64,000 nucleotides of DNA, from positions 1,881,424 through 1,945,423 of the forward strand of contig NZ_CP061300.1 in assembly GCF_018687635.1 (NCBI RefSeq), given 5' to 3'. Origin of the DNA: Polynucleobacter sp. MWH-Braz-FAM2G (GTDB lineage Bacteria; Pseudomonadota; Gammaproteobacteria; Burkholderiales; Burkholderiaceae). Positions 34,541 through 43,762 of this stretch are shown here, piece by piece. Under the pieces are notes generated by a model. The model made no database searches. It was given only the letters and a program-made list of their open reading frames with translations, and was not told the origin of the DNA. The translations under genes and the position numbers were made by a program. Each line of letters starts with the position of its first letter. Position 1 is the stretch's first letter.

Positions 34541-35383
34541 ATGAGCCCGAAATCCCGGCTGTACACGCTTGTAAAGGCATGGAAGAACAAACCCTTCCAA
34601 GAAGTACGAGACGCCTGTGGCGATCCATGGCTTGGCATAAGTAGCCAAGCCCTTGAAGAACACCAATCCTGGTCCAAGCGACAAGCGATTAGTCATGAAC
34701 CCATATTTAACTGCAAGGGAGAAAAGCTGACTGGATCTTTATTTAGGCCGCTTCTTAATGCCACGGATATGCAATTACTACGTCTGTTTATGGAAGGCCT
34801 AGACACTATTGCATATTGGTATCGCAGTGGACGCTTAATCCCTGGAATACTGCCAATGCCTATACATGCAATTGCCTCTAGTAAATATATAGATGCAATG
34901 AGTGAGTTAATCCTGAATTCACGCCTTCCAGTTGGATTGGTTGCCGTCGGAATTTGGTCTACACCAGAAATTGATATTTCAGATGCCTGCAAAGAAGGTC
35001 TTCTTCGCTTGCGACGTCTTGGTGTTTTGCTTCACCACCTGAATTTCACAGGAAATGTTGACGAACTGCGGTGGATTAAGGAAATGCAAATGGAGGGTGT
35101 TCATATTGATATGAAGCAAATGCGTGAACACGTACTAGCCAGCAATGTCCTTTCTCAATTAAGAGAATCCCCCTACTCAGCAACACAAATTTATGCAAGC
35201 AATATTGGGCTGATAAATGATTTAGAAAACGCCACCTCGCTGATTGCCGACCATGCTTATGGTGGACTCATGATGTCCCCAGTAAGTCGCCATCAAATGC
35301 TTCAAATTAACGATAGTCGTATCGCTAAAGCCATTTTTTCGCTGCACCCTCATCAACACCTAAACCAAAATGGAGACAAGTAA
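34541..35383 (+). CDS. Degenerate EAL-domain protein (BvgR-like), probably catalytically inactive
   Basis: Not a clear database family by eye, but the 280-residue chain follows the EAL fold. HEPIFNCKGEKLTGSLFRP (near residues 52-70) aligns with the EAL opening, with SLF where E-A-L should be. LRRLGVLLHHLNFTGN (near 157-172) aligns with the LDDFGTGYS segment, with HLN in place of the two metal aspartates. GVHIDMKQM aligns with the KIDRSF strand, with His for Lys. It is therefore predicted to bind a partner or c-di-GMP, not to cleave it. ATG 34541 is chosen over 34535 because GGAG at 34530-34533 spaces correctly to it. It overlaps the response regulator start by one base (TAATG). Confidence 0.65.
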   Translation: MSPKSRLYTLVKAWKNKPFQEVRDACGDPWLGISSQALEEHQSWSKRQAISHEPIFNCKGEKLTGSLFRPLLNATDMQLLRLFMEGLDTIAYWYRSGRLIPGILPMPIHAIASSKYIDAMSELILNSRLPVGLVAVGIWSTPEIDISDACKEGLLRLRRLGVLLHHLNFTGNVDELRWIKEMQMEGVHIDMKQMREHVLASNVLSQLRESPYSATQIYASNIGLINDLENATSLIADHAYGGLMMSPVSRHQMLQINDSRIAKAIFSLHPHQHLNQNGDK

Positions 35384-36006
35384 TGAGAAAACGCGTGATG
35401 TTGGTAGATGACCATCCAGCAATGCTGATGGCTCTTAAAAGTATGTTGCAAGATCAGTTGCTATTTGAAATAGCAGGACAGGCTCAGAACGGGGAGGAAT
35501 GCCTCAGATCCATGAAAGAGGTTAATCCCAATATGGTGATACTGGATCTAGATATGCCAAAGACTGATGGGTTTGATGTCATACGACGCATTGGATTGAT
35601 GTACCCAGATGTTCGGATGTTGATTCTCTCAAGCATGGATGAGGCTGTCTATGGGGGAAGAGTACGCTCCTTAGGCGGCCATGGATTTGTCAATAAAACT
35701 GCTGGGGCTGATGTCATCCTGGCAGCCTGCGTCGCCATCTCCCAAGGTTACAACTTCTTTACTCATGGCAAAAATGGAAATAGCTCATTAAGTGATAACG
35801 ATAAGCTAGCTCTAATTTCTGACCGAGAATTACAGGTGATGAAGTACCTAGGCAAAGGAAATACCAATCAACAAATTTCCGACATGCTACATATCAGCAA
35901 TAAGACAGTAGCAACTTATAAAACAAGAGTTTTTGACAAATTAGGCATAAACAATATTGCTGATCTTATCTTGTTCTGTCGCATGAACAACATTATTGAA
36001 AGCTAA
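35383..36006 (+). CDS. BvgA/EvgA-like LuxR-type response regulator
   Basis: 207 residues. Receiver domain residues 4-120 with the acid pocket LVDDHP, phosphoacceptor Asp55 in MVILDLDMPK and Lys in FVNKT. Then a LuxR-type helix-turn-helix, about 140-200, with SDRELQVMKYLGKG and SNKTVATYKTRVFDKLGI, close to Bordetella BvgA in length and in the SNKTV-TYKTR recognition region. It would be phosphorylated by the kinase gene that follows 6 bases downstream. Targets are unknown. Confidence 0.87.
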   Translation: MRKRVMLVDDHPAMLMALKSMLQDQLLFEIAGQAQNGEECLRSMKEVNPNMVILDLDMPKTDGFDVIRRIGLMYPDVRMLILSSMDEAVYGGRVRSLGGHGFVNKTAGADVILAACVAISQGYNFFTHGKNGNSSLSDNDKLALISDRELQVMKYLGKGNTNQQISDMLHISNKTVATYKTRVFDKLGINNIADLILFCRMNNIIES

Positions 36007-36012
36007 GTAAGA

Positions 36013-38439
36013 ATGCATCGATCCATTGTCAGAATTGCTCTGTTAACCCTACTAAATGGGTTCATCAGCAACGCCTCTGCGAATACGTTCACCCAAAAGG
36101 AACAACAGTGGATCGATGCCCACCCTGTAGTCAAATTTAGCATTCACGAAAAATATGCGTCTTATTTAGAGGCCGATGAAAAAGGTGAATATGGAGTATT
36201 TCATGGACTTTTAAGCAAGCTTAGTGAAATGACTCAGCAAGAGTTTTTACCCAAATGGCGCAAGAGCGAACAAGAAGGATTGCAACAAATTGCAAACGGT
36301 GATGTTGATTTCATTATTGATCCACCCTCCCTCGACGATGAGTATCTTAAATTTGGATCACTATCCGAGGCAATTTTTTGGGGTCACGATGTCATTCTGA
36401 CCAATTTGCCTAAGAATTCTCTCGCAATTAATCCGCATAATGTTGCCTACTTTGATCGAGGTTTTGAAAATCCTCCAGCACCAAAAAACACATATGCCAA
36501 TATCTCTAGTCATATAGATAAACTCATTTTTGATTTACTAAAGAAAGATATTGAAGCGCTTGTCCTGCCAATTCGCCTCGCGCATCAATTGGCAAAAAAA
36601 TTCAATGGCGACAAACTGCGGATTGATGGCCTATATAGTAGAGAACCTTTTGAGTACCGTTGGCTTATCTCACATCAAGACAGCGCTCTACATGACGTAT
36701 TAGACAGATTCTTAAGCAACCTAGATCCAATTGAATCACGTCAAATATTTAGCCTCAATCAAGCCGCTTTTGACACAGCTCCTCAACCCCATGTGATTGC
36801 CTTACCCTGGCTCTCCACTTTTGGCATTCTGATTCTCGGATGTAGTTTGCTCTGGCGCTTTCATCAGAAACACGCCCTTCAAAAACAGGAGGCTGAGCAG
36901 CTAATTTCTTCAAAAGAACAGGCAGAAAATGCCAATGCCGCCAAGTCTGCCTTTCTAGCCACCATGAGCCATGAAATCCGAACTCAAATGAACGCCATTT
37001 TGGGCGTACAGGAGCTATTACTTAACAGTCCACTTCCTAAAAATGAAAAAGCTTTACTCACCAGTGCACATTCTTCAGCAGAATCTCTCTTAGGAATTCT
37101 GAATCAAGTTTTAGACCTATCAAAAATTGAGGCAGGCAAACTCACCCTCAATATTGAGCCCTGCAATCTCAAGGCCTTGATCAATAACATTGATTCAGCA
37201 TTCTCAACGGTTGCCCAAAAGCAAAATTTAAGGTTACTCACCATTCAGGATCCCCGTATTGCAGAAGTGTTGCTATTTGATTCCTTGCGTTTGCGGCAAA
37301 TACTGCAGAACCTTATTAGCAATGCGATCAAATTTACAGAAAAAGGTGAAATCTACTTCTCAATTAACGTGCTAGCAGATGACCACGCTGGTCAACTCAT
37401 TGAGTTCCGAGTAATTGATACAGGAGTTGGCATGGGTACAGAAGACATTGCAATTGCACTACAAGCTTTTGAACAAATACCGGGGCATAGCGAACAAGCA
37501 AACGGAACTGGCTTAGGCTTAACCATTACCAATCATTTAGTGACCTCTATGAATAGCCAGCTATATTTTGAGAGTGCGCCCGGACTTGGCAGCAACATTC
37601 ATTTTTGTGTCGCCCTCCCACGTACTGGCATAGCTGCCACTGGATGCAAAACTTTAGAACATGCGAATACTTCTAGGAAGCTGACATCTAAGAATATTCA
37701 AAGTTATGAGAATCCGATAAAAGCCTTAGTAGTAGAGGACCACCCCGCAAGTCGTCAGATTATTTCTCTGCAACTTCAAGCATTAGGCATTGAAGCTTCA
37801 GTTTGTGAGAACGCCTCTACTGCGATAGAGCTACTTAAGCAAAATCATTTTGATCTCCTTCTTACTGATCAATCCATACCTGGAATGCAAGGTTCTGACC
37901 TAGCTAAATACATTCGTGATTTAGGCTATCAAGATCTAATAATCATAGGTATTACAGCTGATATTTATGCTCTTGATTCACGTCATCAATTTCTTGCTGC
38001 AGGCATGAATGGCGTTTTGATTAAACCTTTAAGCTTGCAAACATTAGACAATGAAATTTCAAGGCATTTCATTTGTGACGCAATTGAATCCCAATCAAAG
38101 CCCCCAAAATATTTGGGAGAGTATCTTGGTGGGACTTTCTCACAAATGCTTGAAAAGAAACCAGAATACTTATTAGCCATCCTCGAAGAAATTAAAAAAG
38201 TTCATGATGAAACACTATTAATTCTGAAATCAGATGAGGTAAGCGAGGAATCCTTTGCTGCTTTGGTTCATAAAGTTAAAGGGGGTGCTCAGATTTTAGA
38301 ATTTAAGAACTTTATTCGGTCCATCTCCGCTCTCGAGAATGAAGGCAATTTACCTTGTAAAGTAAGCGCCTTTATTCAATTACTGGAAACAGAGAATCAG
38401 TTAATTGAACAAAAAATGCTGCTAATTCCCTTAAGCTAA
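36013..38439 (+). CDS. BvgS/EvgS-like hybrid sensor histidine kinase
   Basis: An unorthodox four-step phosphorelay kinase of 808 residues. Order: signal peptide about 1-23 (ending ASA), one periplasmic solute-binding-like domain about 30-255, membrane helix about 262-281, HisKA with His320 in MSHEIRTQMNAIL, HATPase with NLISNAIKF, DTGVGM 469-474 and GTGLGL 498-503, receiver about 570-685 with Asp619 and Lys671, and Hpt with His753 in LVHKVKGG. BvgS has two Venus-flytrap domains and a PAS domain; here one periplasmic domain is seen and no PAS. The H-box has Gln where Pro is usual. The ligand is unknown. It ends the three-gene cassette. Confidence 0.88.
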   Translation: MHRSIVRIALLTLLNGFISNASANTFTQKEQQWIDAHPVVKFSIHEKYASYLEADEKGEYGVFHGLLSKLSEMTQQEFLPKWRKSEQEGLQQIANGDVDFIIDPPSLDDEYLKFGSLSEAIFWGHDVILTNLPKNSLAINPHNVAYFDRGFENPPAPKNTYANISSHIDKLIFDLLKKDIEALVLPIRLAHQLAKKFNGDKLRIDGLYSREPFEYRWLISHQDSALHDVLDRFLSNLDPIESRQIFSLNQAAFDTAPQPHVIALPWLSTFGILILGCSLLWRFHQKHALQKQEAEQLISSKEQAENANAAKSAFLATMSHEIRTQMNAILGVQELLLNSPLPKNEKALLTSAHSSAESLLGILNQVLDLSKIEAGKLTLNIEPCNLKALINNIDSAFSTVAQKQNLRLLTIQDPRIAEVLLFDSLRLRQILQNLISNAIKFTEKGEIYFSINVLADDHAGQLIEFRVIDTGVGMGTEDIAIALQAFEQIPGHSEQANGTGLGLTITNHLVTSMNSQLYFESAPGLGSNIHFCVALPRTGIAATGCKTLEHANTSRKLTSKNIQSYENPIKALVVEDHPASRQIISLQLQALGIEASVCENASTAIELLKQNHFDLLLTDQSIPGMQGSDLAKYIRDLGYQDLIIIGITADIYALDSRHQFLAAGMNGVLIKPLSLQTLDNEISRHFICDAIESQSKPPKYLGEYLGGTFSQMLEKKPEYLLAILEEIKKVHDETLLILKSDEVSEESFAALVHKVKGGAQILEFKNFIRSISALENEGNLPCKVSAFIQLLETENQLIEQKMLLIPLS

Positions 38440-38466
38440 TTTCACTCCTAAAGCGACTGGTAAAGC

Positions 38467-38499
38467 ATAAACCTCTTCCTATATAGGGACTGGGTTTAT
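38467..38499. repeat. Nested inverted repeat between the kinase gene and dacB
   Basis: ATAAACC (38467-38473) and GGTTTAT (38493-38499) enclose the palindrome CCTATATAGG (38478-38487). As RNA it would be a stem with an internal loop; as DNA it could be an operator of dacB (ATG 38510) or mark the cassette end. There is no T-tract. Confidence 0.35.
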
Positions 38500-38509
38500 C
38501 CTATTACTA

Positions 38510-40054
38510 ATGTATTCATCATTTAAGTCGCCCCTCACTTTAACAAGAATGCTCTTAGTAGCAAGTTGGTGCCTGTTCGCATACTCAGCAAGCGCAAATG
38601 ATCGCCGCAGCACAATGCCACTTCCTTCGGCAGTTACCAGTAGCCTAGAGCGCAATCAAATACCTTTCGACACATTTAGCGCCGCTGTAGTGGAGATTGA
38701 ACCAGGTCCCGCAGGGAAACATACGGCCAAAAAGGTTCTAGACTGGCGCGCTAACGATCCAATGAATCCAGCTTCAACAATGAAGCTACTTACTACGCTC
38801 TCTGGTCTAGATATATTGGGACCTCAATACCGTTGGCGCACGAATGTATATACCGATGGCCTCATTCGTCAAGGCACTCTCAAAGGCAATTTGTATTTAC
38901 AGGGAACCGGCGATCCAAAGCTTGTTCCAGAAGAGCTGGCTAAGATGATGAAAGACCTTCAAGCCTTAGGTATACAAAAAATAGATGGAAACTTATTTTT
39001 TGATCGAAGTGCTTATGCGCCAAGTGTGATGGAACATAACACGATTGATGGTGAAGCCTTAAGAGCTTATAACTCTCCCCCAGACCCATTGCTTTATGCA
39101 TTTAGAACGCTTTCATTTCAGCTAGGAAAATCACGAACCGCCGACTTCATTGATATTAGCTATTCCCCTGCACTCTCCCAGTTAAAAATATCAAATCAAA
39201 TGCAGTTAGTAGACCGCTCATGCGATAACTGGAAAAGCAATATTCGTTTTAATTTGGATCCTGAGGGCATAAGCAATACCGACCAACCCCTCACTGCCCA
39301 ATTTTCAGGCGCATTCCCAAGTTCCTGCAAGGGAGTGAACTTTAACGTCGTTGCCCTAGATGCAAATACTTTTTTAACTCAAGGATTTGCAGCCGCCTGG
39401 GAATTGGCTGGTGGCACCTGGACTCGGCCCCCAGTTGGCAAGAATGCAACCGTACCTTTGGCAGCAAGATTGCTCTTACAGTTTGAGGGCATTCGATTGG
39501 CAGATGATGTACTTGATATTAATAAGTACTCTAATAATGTGATGGCACGCCAACTTCTTCTCACATTAGCATTGGAGAAAATGGGAAAGCCAGCTACTAC
39601 TGCCAATGGAGAGATGGTTATCCAGAGTTGGCTTAAACAAAATGGTTTGGAATTTCAGGGGCTTGTTATTGAAAACGGCTCAGGCTTATCTCGCAACGAG
39701 GCTATCTCAGCCAATCAGATGAACCAACTCTTGTTGACAGCTCGCAACCTACCCGTGGGCGATATTTTCTATAACAGCCTACCGATTGCCGGCACTGACG
39801 GCACTATGCGCAATCGCCTGATGACTCAATTACGAAAGTTCTTGCATCTAAAGAAAAAGCCTGAAGCTAGAATTAAAACGGGCTCGCTTGCAGATGTCAG
39901 GGCAATCTCGGGTTACGTGTTGAGTAAATCTGGCAAGATGTACGCAGTAACCTCATTCATTAACCACCCCAATGCTTGGAGAGGCTTAGAGGCCCATGAT
40001 CAATTGCTCTCGTGGTTATTAGAGGATGGTCCAGAACCAAAACATGCGCGCTGA
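38510..40054 (+). CDS. dacB: D-alanyl-D-alanine carboxypeptidase/endopeptidase (PBP4)
   Basis: Periplasmic low-molecular-weight penicillin-binding protein that trims and cleaves peptidoglycan cross-links. Signal peptide about residues 1-29 (ending SASA), active-site Ser89 in NPASTMKLL (SxxK), SNN (SxN) in NKYSNNVMARQ and KTG in RIKTGSLADVR. The 514-residue length fits class C PBP4 with its large insertion. Its last 55 bases overlap the 3' end of tsaC on the opposite strand. Confidence 0.94.
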   Translation: MYSSFKSPLTLTRMLLVASWCLFAYSASANDRRSTMPLPSAVTSSLERNQIPFDTFSAAVVEIEPGPAGKHTAKKVLDWRANDPMNPASTMKLLTTLSGLDILGPQYRWRTNVYTDGLIRQGTLKGNLYLQGTGDPKLVPEELAKMMKDLQALGIQKIDGNLFFDRSAYAPSVMEHNTIDGEALRAYNSPPDPLLYAFRTLSFQLGKSRTADFIDISYSPALSQLKISNQMQLVDRSCDNWKSNIRFNLDPEGISNTDQPLTAQFSGAFPSSCKGVNFNVVALDANTFLTQGFAAAWELAGGTWTRPPVGKNATVPLAARLLLQFEGIRLADDVLDINKYSNNVMARQLLLTLALEKMGKPATTANGEMVIQSWLKQNGLEFQGLVIENGSGLSRNEAISANQMNQLLLTARNLPVGDIFYNSLPIAGTDGTMRNRLMTQLRKFLHLKKKPEARIKTGSLADVRAISGYVLSKSGKMYAVTSFINHPNAWRGLEAHDQLLSWLLEDGPEPKHAR

Positions 40055-41094
40055 AGTCGATCTCTAACGCCATCCCATTCTTCACCAGCTGGTGGCTCAG
40101 GAAACAAAATTAAGTCCCAGCCCTGCTGATCCAAGTCACGTAAACATCGATACAAACGACTTGCAAAAACAGTACTATCGCTTGATACCTCCACCTCTTC
40201 AAAACGGGCGGATGGATGACCATCATGACTTAGAGAAGATTCGGAATCCCAAACCGCAACTGCAACCCGAGATTTAGTGTCAGGAAATTCACTTAATGCA
40301 TCTAAGACACGACCTGATGCATATAAACGCAAAGGTGTAGTTGGCGCGTAATGGGCTTTGAGACTTCCAGATACCTTAGGAAGAACTTTCTCTTCGTTAC
40401 TCGTTTTATTTTCTCCAGGTAGGTATACCTTTACGCCTGTCTTAGACAGAATCTCACCCGGAGTAATGGCGCCCGGCCTAAGAAGCACAGCCCCCTCACC
40501 AGAAGAGAAGTCAACAATCGTTGACTCAATCCCAACCTTGCAATCTCCACCGTCCAGCACCATCAAATCGAGCATACCTTCAAATTCTTCTCGAACATCA
40601 GCTGCACTAGTAGGTGAAACCTTGCCAAAACGATTGGCCGAAGGCGCTGCAACTGCACCTTTAAATTTACGCAATAGTTCTTTTGCTATTGGATGTGCAG
40701 GAGCGCGGATTGCCACTGTATCCTGCCCACCAGTCAGCTCATTTAAGACGCTTTTATCCTTTTTAAAAACAAGCGTAAGAGGTCCTGGCCAAAATTGATT
40801 AATCAGCTTTAAGGCATCTTCAGAAACATCTCGCGCCCAAGGAGCCAATAATGCAACCCAATCAATTTGCGTTTGATCAAATTTATCGGGAGCAGCCAAA
40901 TGAACGATTAATGGGTGATTTGAAGGACGCCCTTTAGCGGCAAAGATTTTCTTAATAGCTTCAGGATTTCTAGCGTCAGCAGCCAAACCGTAAACAGTCT
41001 CAGTTGGTATGGCGACCAATCCACCATTTCGCAAGGTTTGAACCGCTTCATCAATCACTGCAGAAGAATGCAGTGGCGCACTATCGCTAGACAT
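40000..41094 (-). CDS. tsaC: L-threonylcarbamoyladenylate synthase, Sua5 type
   Basis: Makes threonylcarbamoyl-AMP for the t6A37 modification of ANN-decoding tRNAs. YrdC domain residues about 12-215 with AIPTETVYGLAADA, KGRPSNHPLIVH, APSANRFGKVSPTSA and STIVDF. Then the PGxxxxHYAP-type linker (SGSLKAHYAPTTPLRLY) and a C-terminal Sua5 domain, so it is the long Sua5 form (364 residues) rather than the short E. coli TsaC (190). It starts 2 bases after the purK stop, the end of the purine run. Confidence 0.93.
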   Translation of the reverse strand: MSSDSAPLHSSAVIDEAVQTLRNGGLVAIPTETVYGLAADARNPEAIKKIFAAKGRPSNHPLIVHLAAPDKFDQTQIDWVALLAPWARDVSEDALKLINQFWPGPLTLVFKKDKSVLNELTGGQDTVAIRAPAHPIAKELLRKFKGAVAAPSANRFGKVSPTSAADVREEFEGMLDLMVLDGGDCKVGIESTIVDFSSGEGAVLLRPGAITPGEILSKTGVKVYLPGENKTSNEEKVLPKVSGSLKAHYAPTTPLRLYASGRVLDALSEFPDTKSRVAVAVWDSESSLSHDGHPSARFEEVEVSSDSTVFASRLYRCLRDLDQQGWDLILFPEPPAGEEWDGVRDRLQRACFGSGPSSNNHESN

Positions 41095-41096
41095 TT

Positions 41097-42281
41097 CTAG
41101 GGCTCAATACCTAATTCAGTAGCAACAGCTGCACAGTTCTGACGAGCTTCGTTCAACGCCTCACCAAGACAATTAATATGCCCCATCTTTCGACCAATAC
41201 GCGGTGCGGATTTGCCATAAAGATGCAATTTGGCATCAGGGTGAGCCAGCACTTTATTCCAAGCTGGTTCACGAGCCTTATCTTCACTACCCTCAAACCA
41301 AAGATCGCCAAGAAGATTCAACATTGATACGGGTGCAAGTTGACGGGTATCACCCAAAGGCAGTCTAGCCATCGCCCTTACTTGCTGCTCAAACTGACTA
41401 CTAACACAAGCATCCATGGTGTAGTGTCCGGAATTATGCGGGCGTGGCGCGATTTCATTGGCCACAATATCACCGCTCTTTAATACAAAAAATTCAACGC
41501 AAAGCACACCTACATAATCAATCTTTCGAATCAGCGCTTTTGCTGCATCAATAATTTTTTTCTCTTGAACTGGCTTGAGTGAGGGTGCAGGCACTGTTGA
41601 GGTGTGCAAAATTCCATTTCGATGAATATTCTGCGAGACTGGATAAGCCACCACCGCATCATCATAACCACGCACAACTAAAGCTGATACTTCAAAATCT
41701 AAATCCATGCGCTTTTCTAGAACACATGGCACGCGCCCAAACTCATTCCACGCTGTAGTTAATTCTTCTACGGTATAAACAGTTGCCTGACCTTTGCCGT
41801 CATAACCCATGCGAGCAGTTTTTAAAATTCCTGGGAAAAGCTCATCGGAGACATGGGCAATATCAGCATCATGCTCAATCACAAAGTTAGGTGCTGGACC
41901 TATATTCGTTTCTGATTTCCAGGTCGCTAAAAATTTTTTCTCGGCCACACGGTTTTGTGCCAAAGAGACACAACTACTACGGGGTGCCACAAAAACACCC
42001 AAGGCCTCTAATTCATCCAACGCTTGAGCCGGAACATTTTCAAATTCAGTGCTTACTGATGAGCACAACGCAGCCATTTCTTTTAATGCGGCACTATCCG
42101 TGTAATCAGCTTGAATGAATTTTTCAGCAATAGAGCCAGCAGGACTGTCTGATCCAGGATCTAAAACACAAACCTTATAACCCATAGCTTGCGCAGCTTG
42201 AGTAAACATACGACCCAATTGACCGCCACCTAAAATTCCTAAATACGAACCCGGCAAGATGGGTTCCAAACGATCGACCAT
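41097..42281 (-). CDS. purK: N5-carboxyaminoimidazole ribonucleotide synthase
   Basis: ATP-grasp enzyme making N5-CAIR from AIR and bicarbonate. It opens with LGILGGGQLGRMFTQAAQAM, has ATP-grasp segments GILKTARMGYDGKGQ and VEFFVLKSGDIVANEIAPR, and PHNSGHYTMDAC, the family signature. The 394-residue length is a little longer than E. coli (355). It lies 4 bases after purE. Confidence 0.96.
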   Translation of the reverse strand: MVDRLEPILPGSYLGILGGGQLGRMFTQAAQAMGYKVCVLDPGSDSPAGSIAEKFIQADYTDSAALKEMAALCSSVSTEFENVPAQALDELEALGVFVAPRSSCVSLAQNRVAEKKFLATWKSETNIGPAPNFVIEHDADIAHVSDELFPGILKTARMGYDGKGQATVYTVEELTTAWNEFGRVPCVLEKRMDLDFEVSALVVRGYDDAVVAYPVSQNIHRNGILHTSTVPAPSLKPVQEKKIIDAAKALIRKIDYVGVLCVEFFVLKSGDIVANEIAPRPHNSGHYTMDACVSSQFEQQVRAMARLPLGDTRQLAPVSMLNLLGDLWFEGSEDKAREPAWNKVLAHPDAKLHLYGKSAPRIGRKMGHINCLGEALNEARQNCAAVATELGIEP

Positions 42282-42285
42282 CTAA

Positions 42286-42780
42286 TTAATATCCCGGCAA
42301 ATTCATAGAACGTGCTGTATCAGACTGCTTTGCACGGAAATCTTCTAATCGTTTAGATAAGGCAGCATCATGCAAGGCCAAACCCGCAATGACATGAAGA
42401 GCAGCATTAGCAGCACCCGCCTCGCCAATCGCAAATGTTGCAACCGGAATTCCTTTAGGCATTTGAACAATCGAATACAAAGAATCTTCACCGCGCAAAT
42501 ATTTACTAGCGACTGGAACGCCATAGACAGGAACAATTGTTTTTGAAGCGAGCATGCCCGGTAAATGAGCGGCACCGCCTGCGCCAGCGATAATTGCTTG
42601 TAGACCGTTAGCTTGGGCTTTTTCAGCATACTGAAACATGTCATCTGGCATACGATGGGCGGAGAGTACTTTAGCTTCGTGAGCAATGCCGAATTGTTCG
42701 AGCATTTGAGCCGCATGCTGCATGGTGTCCCAATCTGAATTGGATCCCATTACTATTCCGACGATTGGCTTTTTGCTCAT
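42286..42780 (-). CDS. purE: N5-CAIR mutase PurE
   Basis: Class I PurE, 164 residues, interconverting N5-CAIR and CAIR. It shows VGIVMGSNSDWDTM, SAHRMPDDMF, IAGAGGAAHLPGMLAS and the end of the active-site loop. PurE and PurK pass the unstable N5-CAIR between them. It lies 75 bases downstream of purC; the gap holds nothing recognisable. Confidence 0.97.
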   Translation of the reverse strand: MSKKPIVGIVMGSNSDWDTMQHAAQMLEQFGIAHEAKVLSAHRMPDDMFQYAEKAQANGLQAIIAGAGGAAHLPGMLASKTIVPVYGVPVASKYLRGEDSLYSIVQMPKGIPVATFAIGEAGAANAALHVIAGLALHDAALSKRLEDFRAKQSDTARSMNLPGY

Positions 42781-42855
42781 TTACTCCTCCAAATACCCCA
42801 AAAATTAACTGCGAACTCCCAAGAGTAACTATTATCCCCGAGTTAGACTGCTTCG

Positions 42856-43755
42856 TTAAGCCTTCTCAGTAAGCCTATTCAAAGCTTCGCGATACTTTTG
42901 GGCAGTCTTTTCAATAACATCAGCGGGTAATTGCGGTGCCGGAGCCGTTTTAGGCCAAAGCTTGCCATTGACCATGGCTGTTTCCAGCCAATCACGCACA
43001 AATTGTTTGTCATAAGAAGGTGGGTTTGAGCCTACATAATATGTTTCTGCTGGCCAAAAGCGAGAGGAATCGGCGGTAAGAATTTCATCCATTAGGACCA
43101 ATTCACCATTGGTATCCAAGCCAAACTCAAACTTAGTATCAGCAATAATGATTCCTCGGGTAGCAGCATATTCAGAGGCCTCTTTATACAGACGAATACT
43201 TACTTCCCGAATTTGATTGGCTAACTTCTCGCCAATTAAATCAACCACTTTTTCAAATGAAATATTTTCATCATGCTGACCAAATTCAGCTTTAGCTGCA
43301 GGTGTAAAAATTGGTTCGGGTAATTTTTGAGCGTTTTCCAAGCCGTCTGGCAAAGCAATCCCACAAACCCTGCCAGTTTCTTTGTAATCTTTCCAACCAC
43401 TACCAGCCAAATAGCCACGCACAACCGCCTCTACCAAAATTGGTTTTAAGCGCTTAGCAACCACAGCACGACCTTTGACCTGATCTACCTCATCAGCAGC
43501 TACTACCGTCGCTGGATCAATACCAGTCAAATGATTTGGGATTACTGCCGCTAATTTATCGAACCAAAAATTGGCCATCTGATTCAGCACCACACCCTTT
43601 TCAGGAATAGGTTCACCCATCACAACATCAAATGCAGAGAGTCGGTCAGTTGTAATCATCAACAACTTGTCATCACCTAATGCATAAACATCTCGCACCT
43701 TACCTTTAGATAACAGTGGTAAAGACTTAATAGAGGTAGCGTACAAAGCGGGCAT
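42856..43755 (-). CDS. purC: SAICAR synthase
   Basis: Joins CAIR with aspartate in purine synthesis. The 299-residue form (E. coli 237) is like the longer yeast-type proteins. It has [24 protein letters not shown] in pieces, [21 protein letters not shown] and [12 protein letters not shown] with [14 protein letters not shown]. It follows fba by 7 bases, tying glycolysis and purine genes into one run. Confidence 0.96.
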   Translation of the reverse strand: MPALYATSIKSLPLLSKGKVRDVYALGDDKLLMITTDRLSAFDVVMGEPIPEKGVVLNQMANFWFDKLAAVIPNHLTGIDPATVVAADEVDQVKGRAVVAKRLKPILVEAVVRGYLAGSGWKDYKETGRVCGIALPDGLENAQKLPEPIFTPAAKAEFGQHDENISFEKVVDLIGEKLANQIREVSIRLYKEASEYAATRGIIIADTKFEFGLDTNGELVLMDEILTADSSRFWPAETYYVGSNPPSYDKQFVRDWLETAMVNGKLWPKTAPAPQLPADVIEKTAQKYREALNRLTEKA

Positions 43756-43762
43756 ATTTAAA

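Noticed and set aside
40358..40798. 146-codon open frame opposite tsaC
   Set aside because: Proline/serine-rich shadow; tsaC is well conserved through this stretch.
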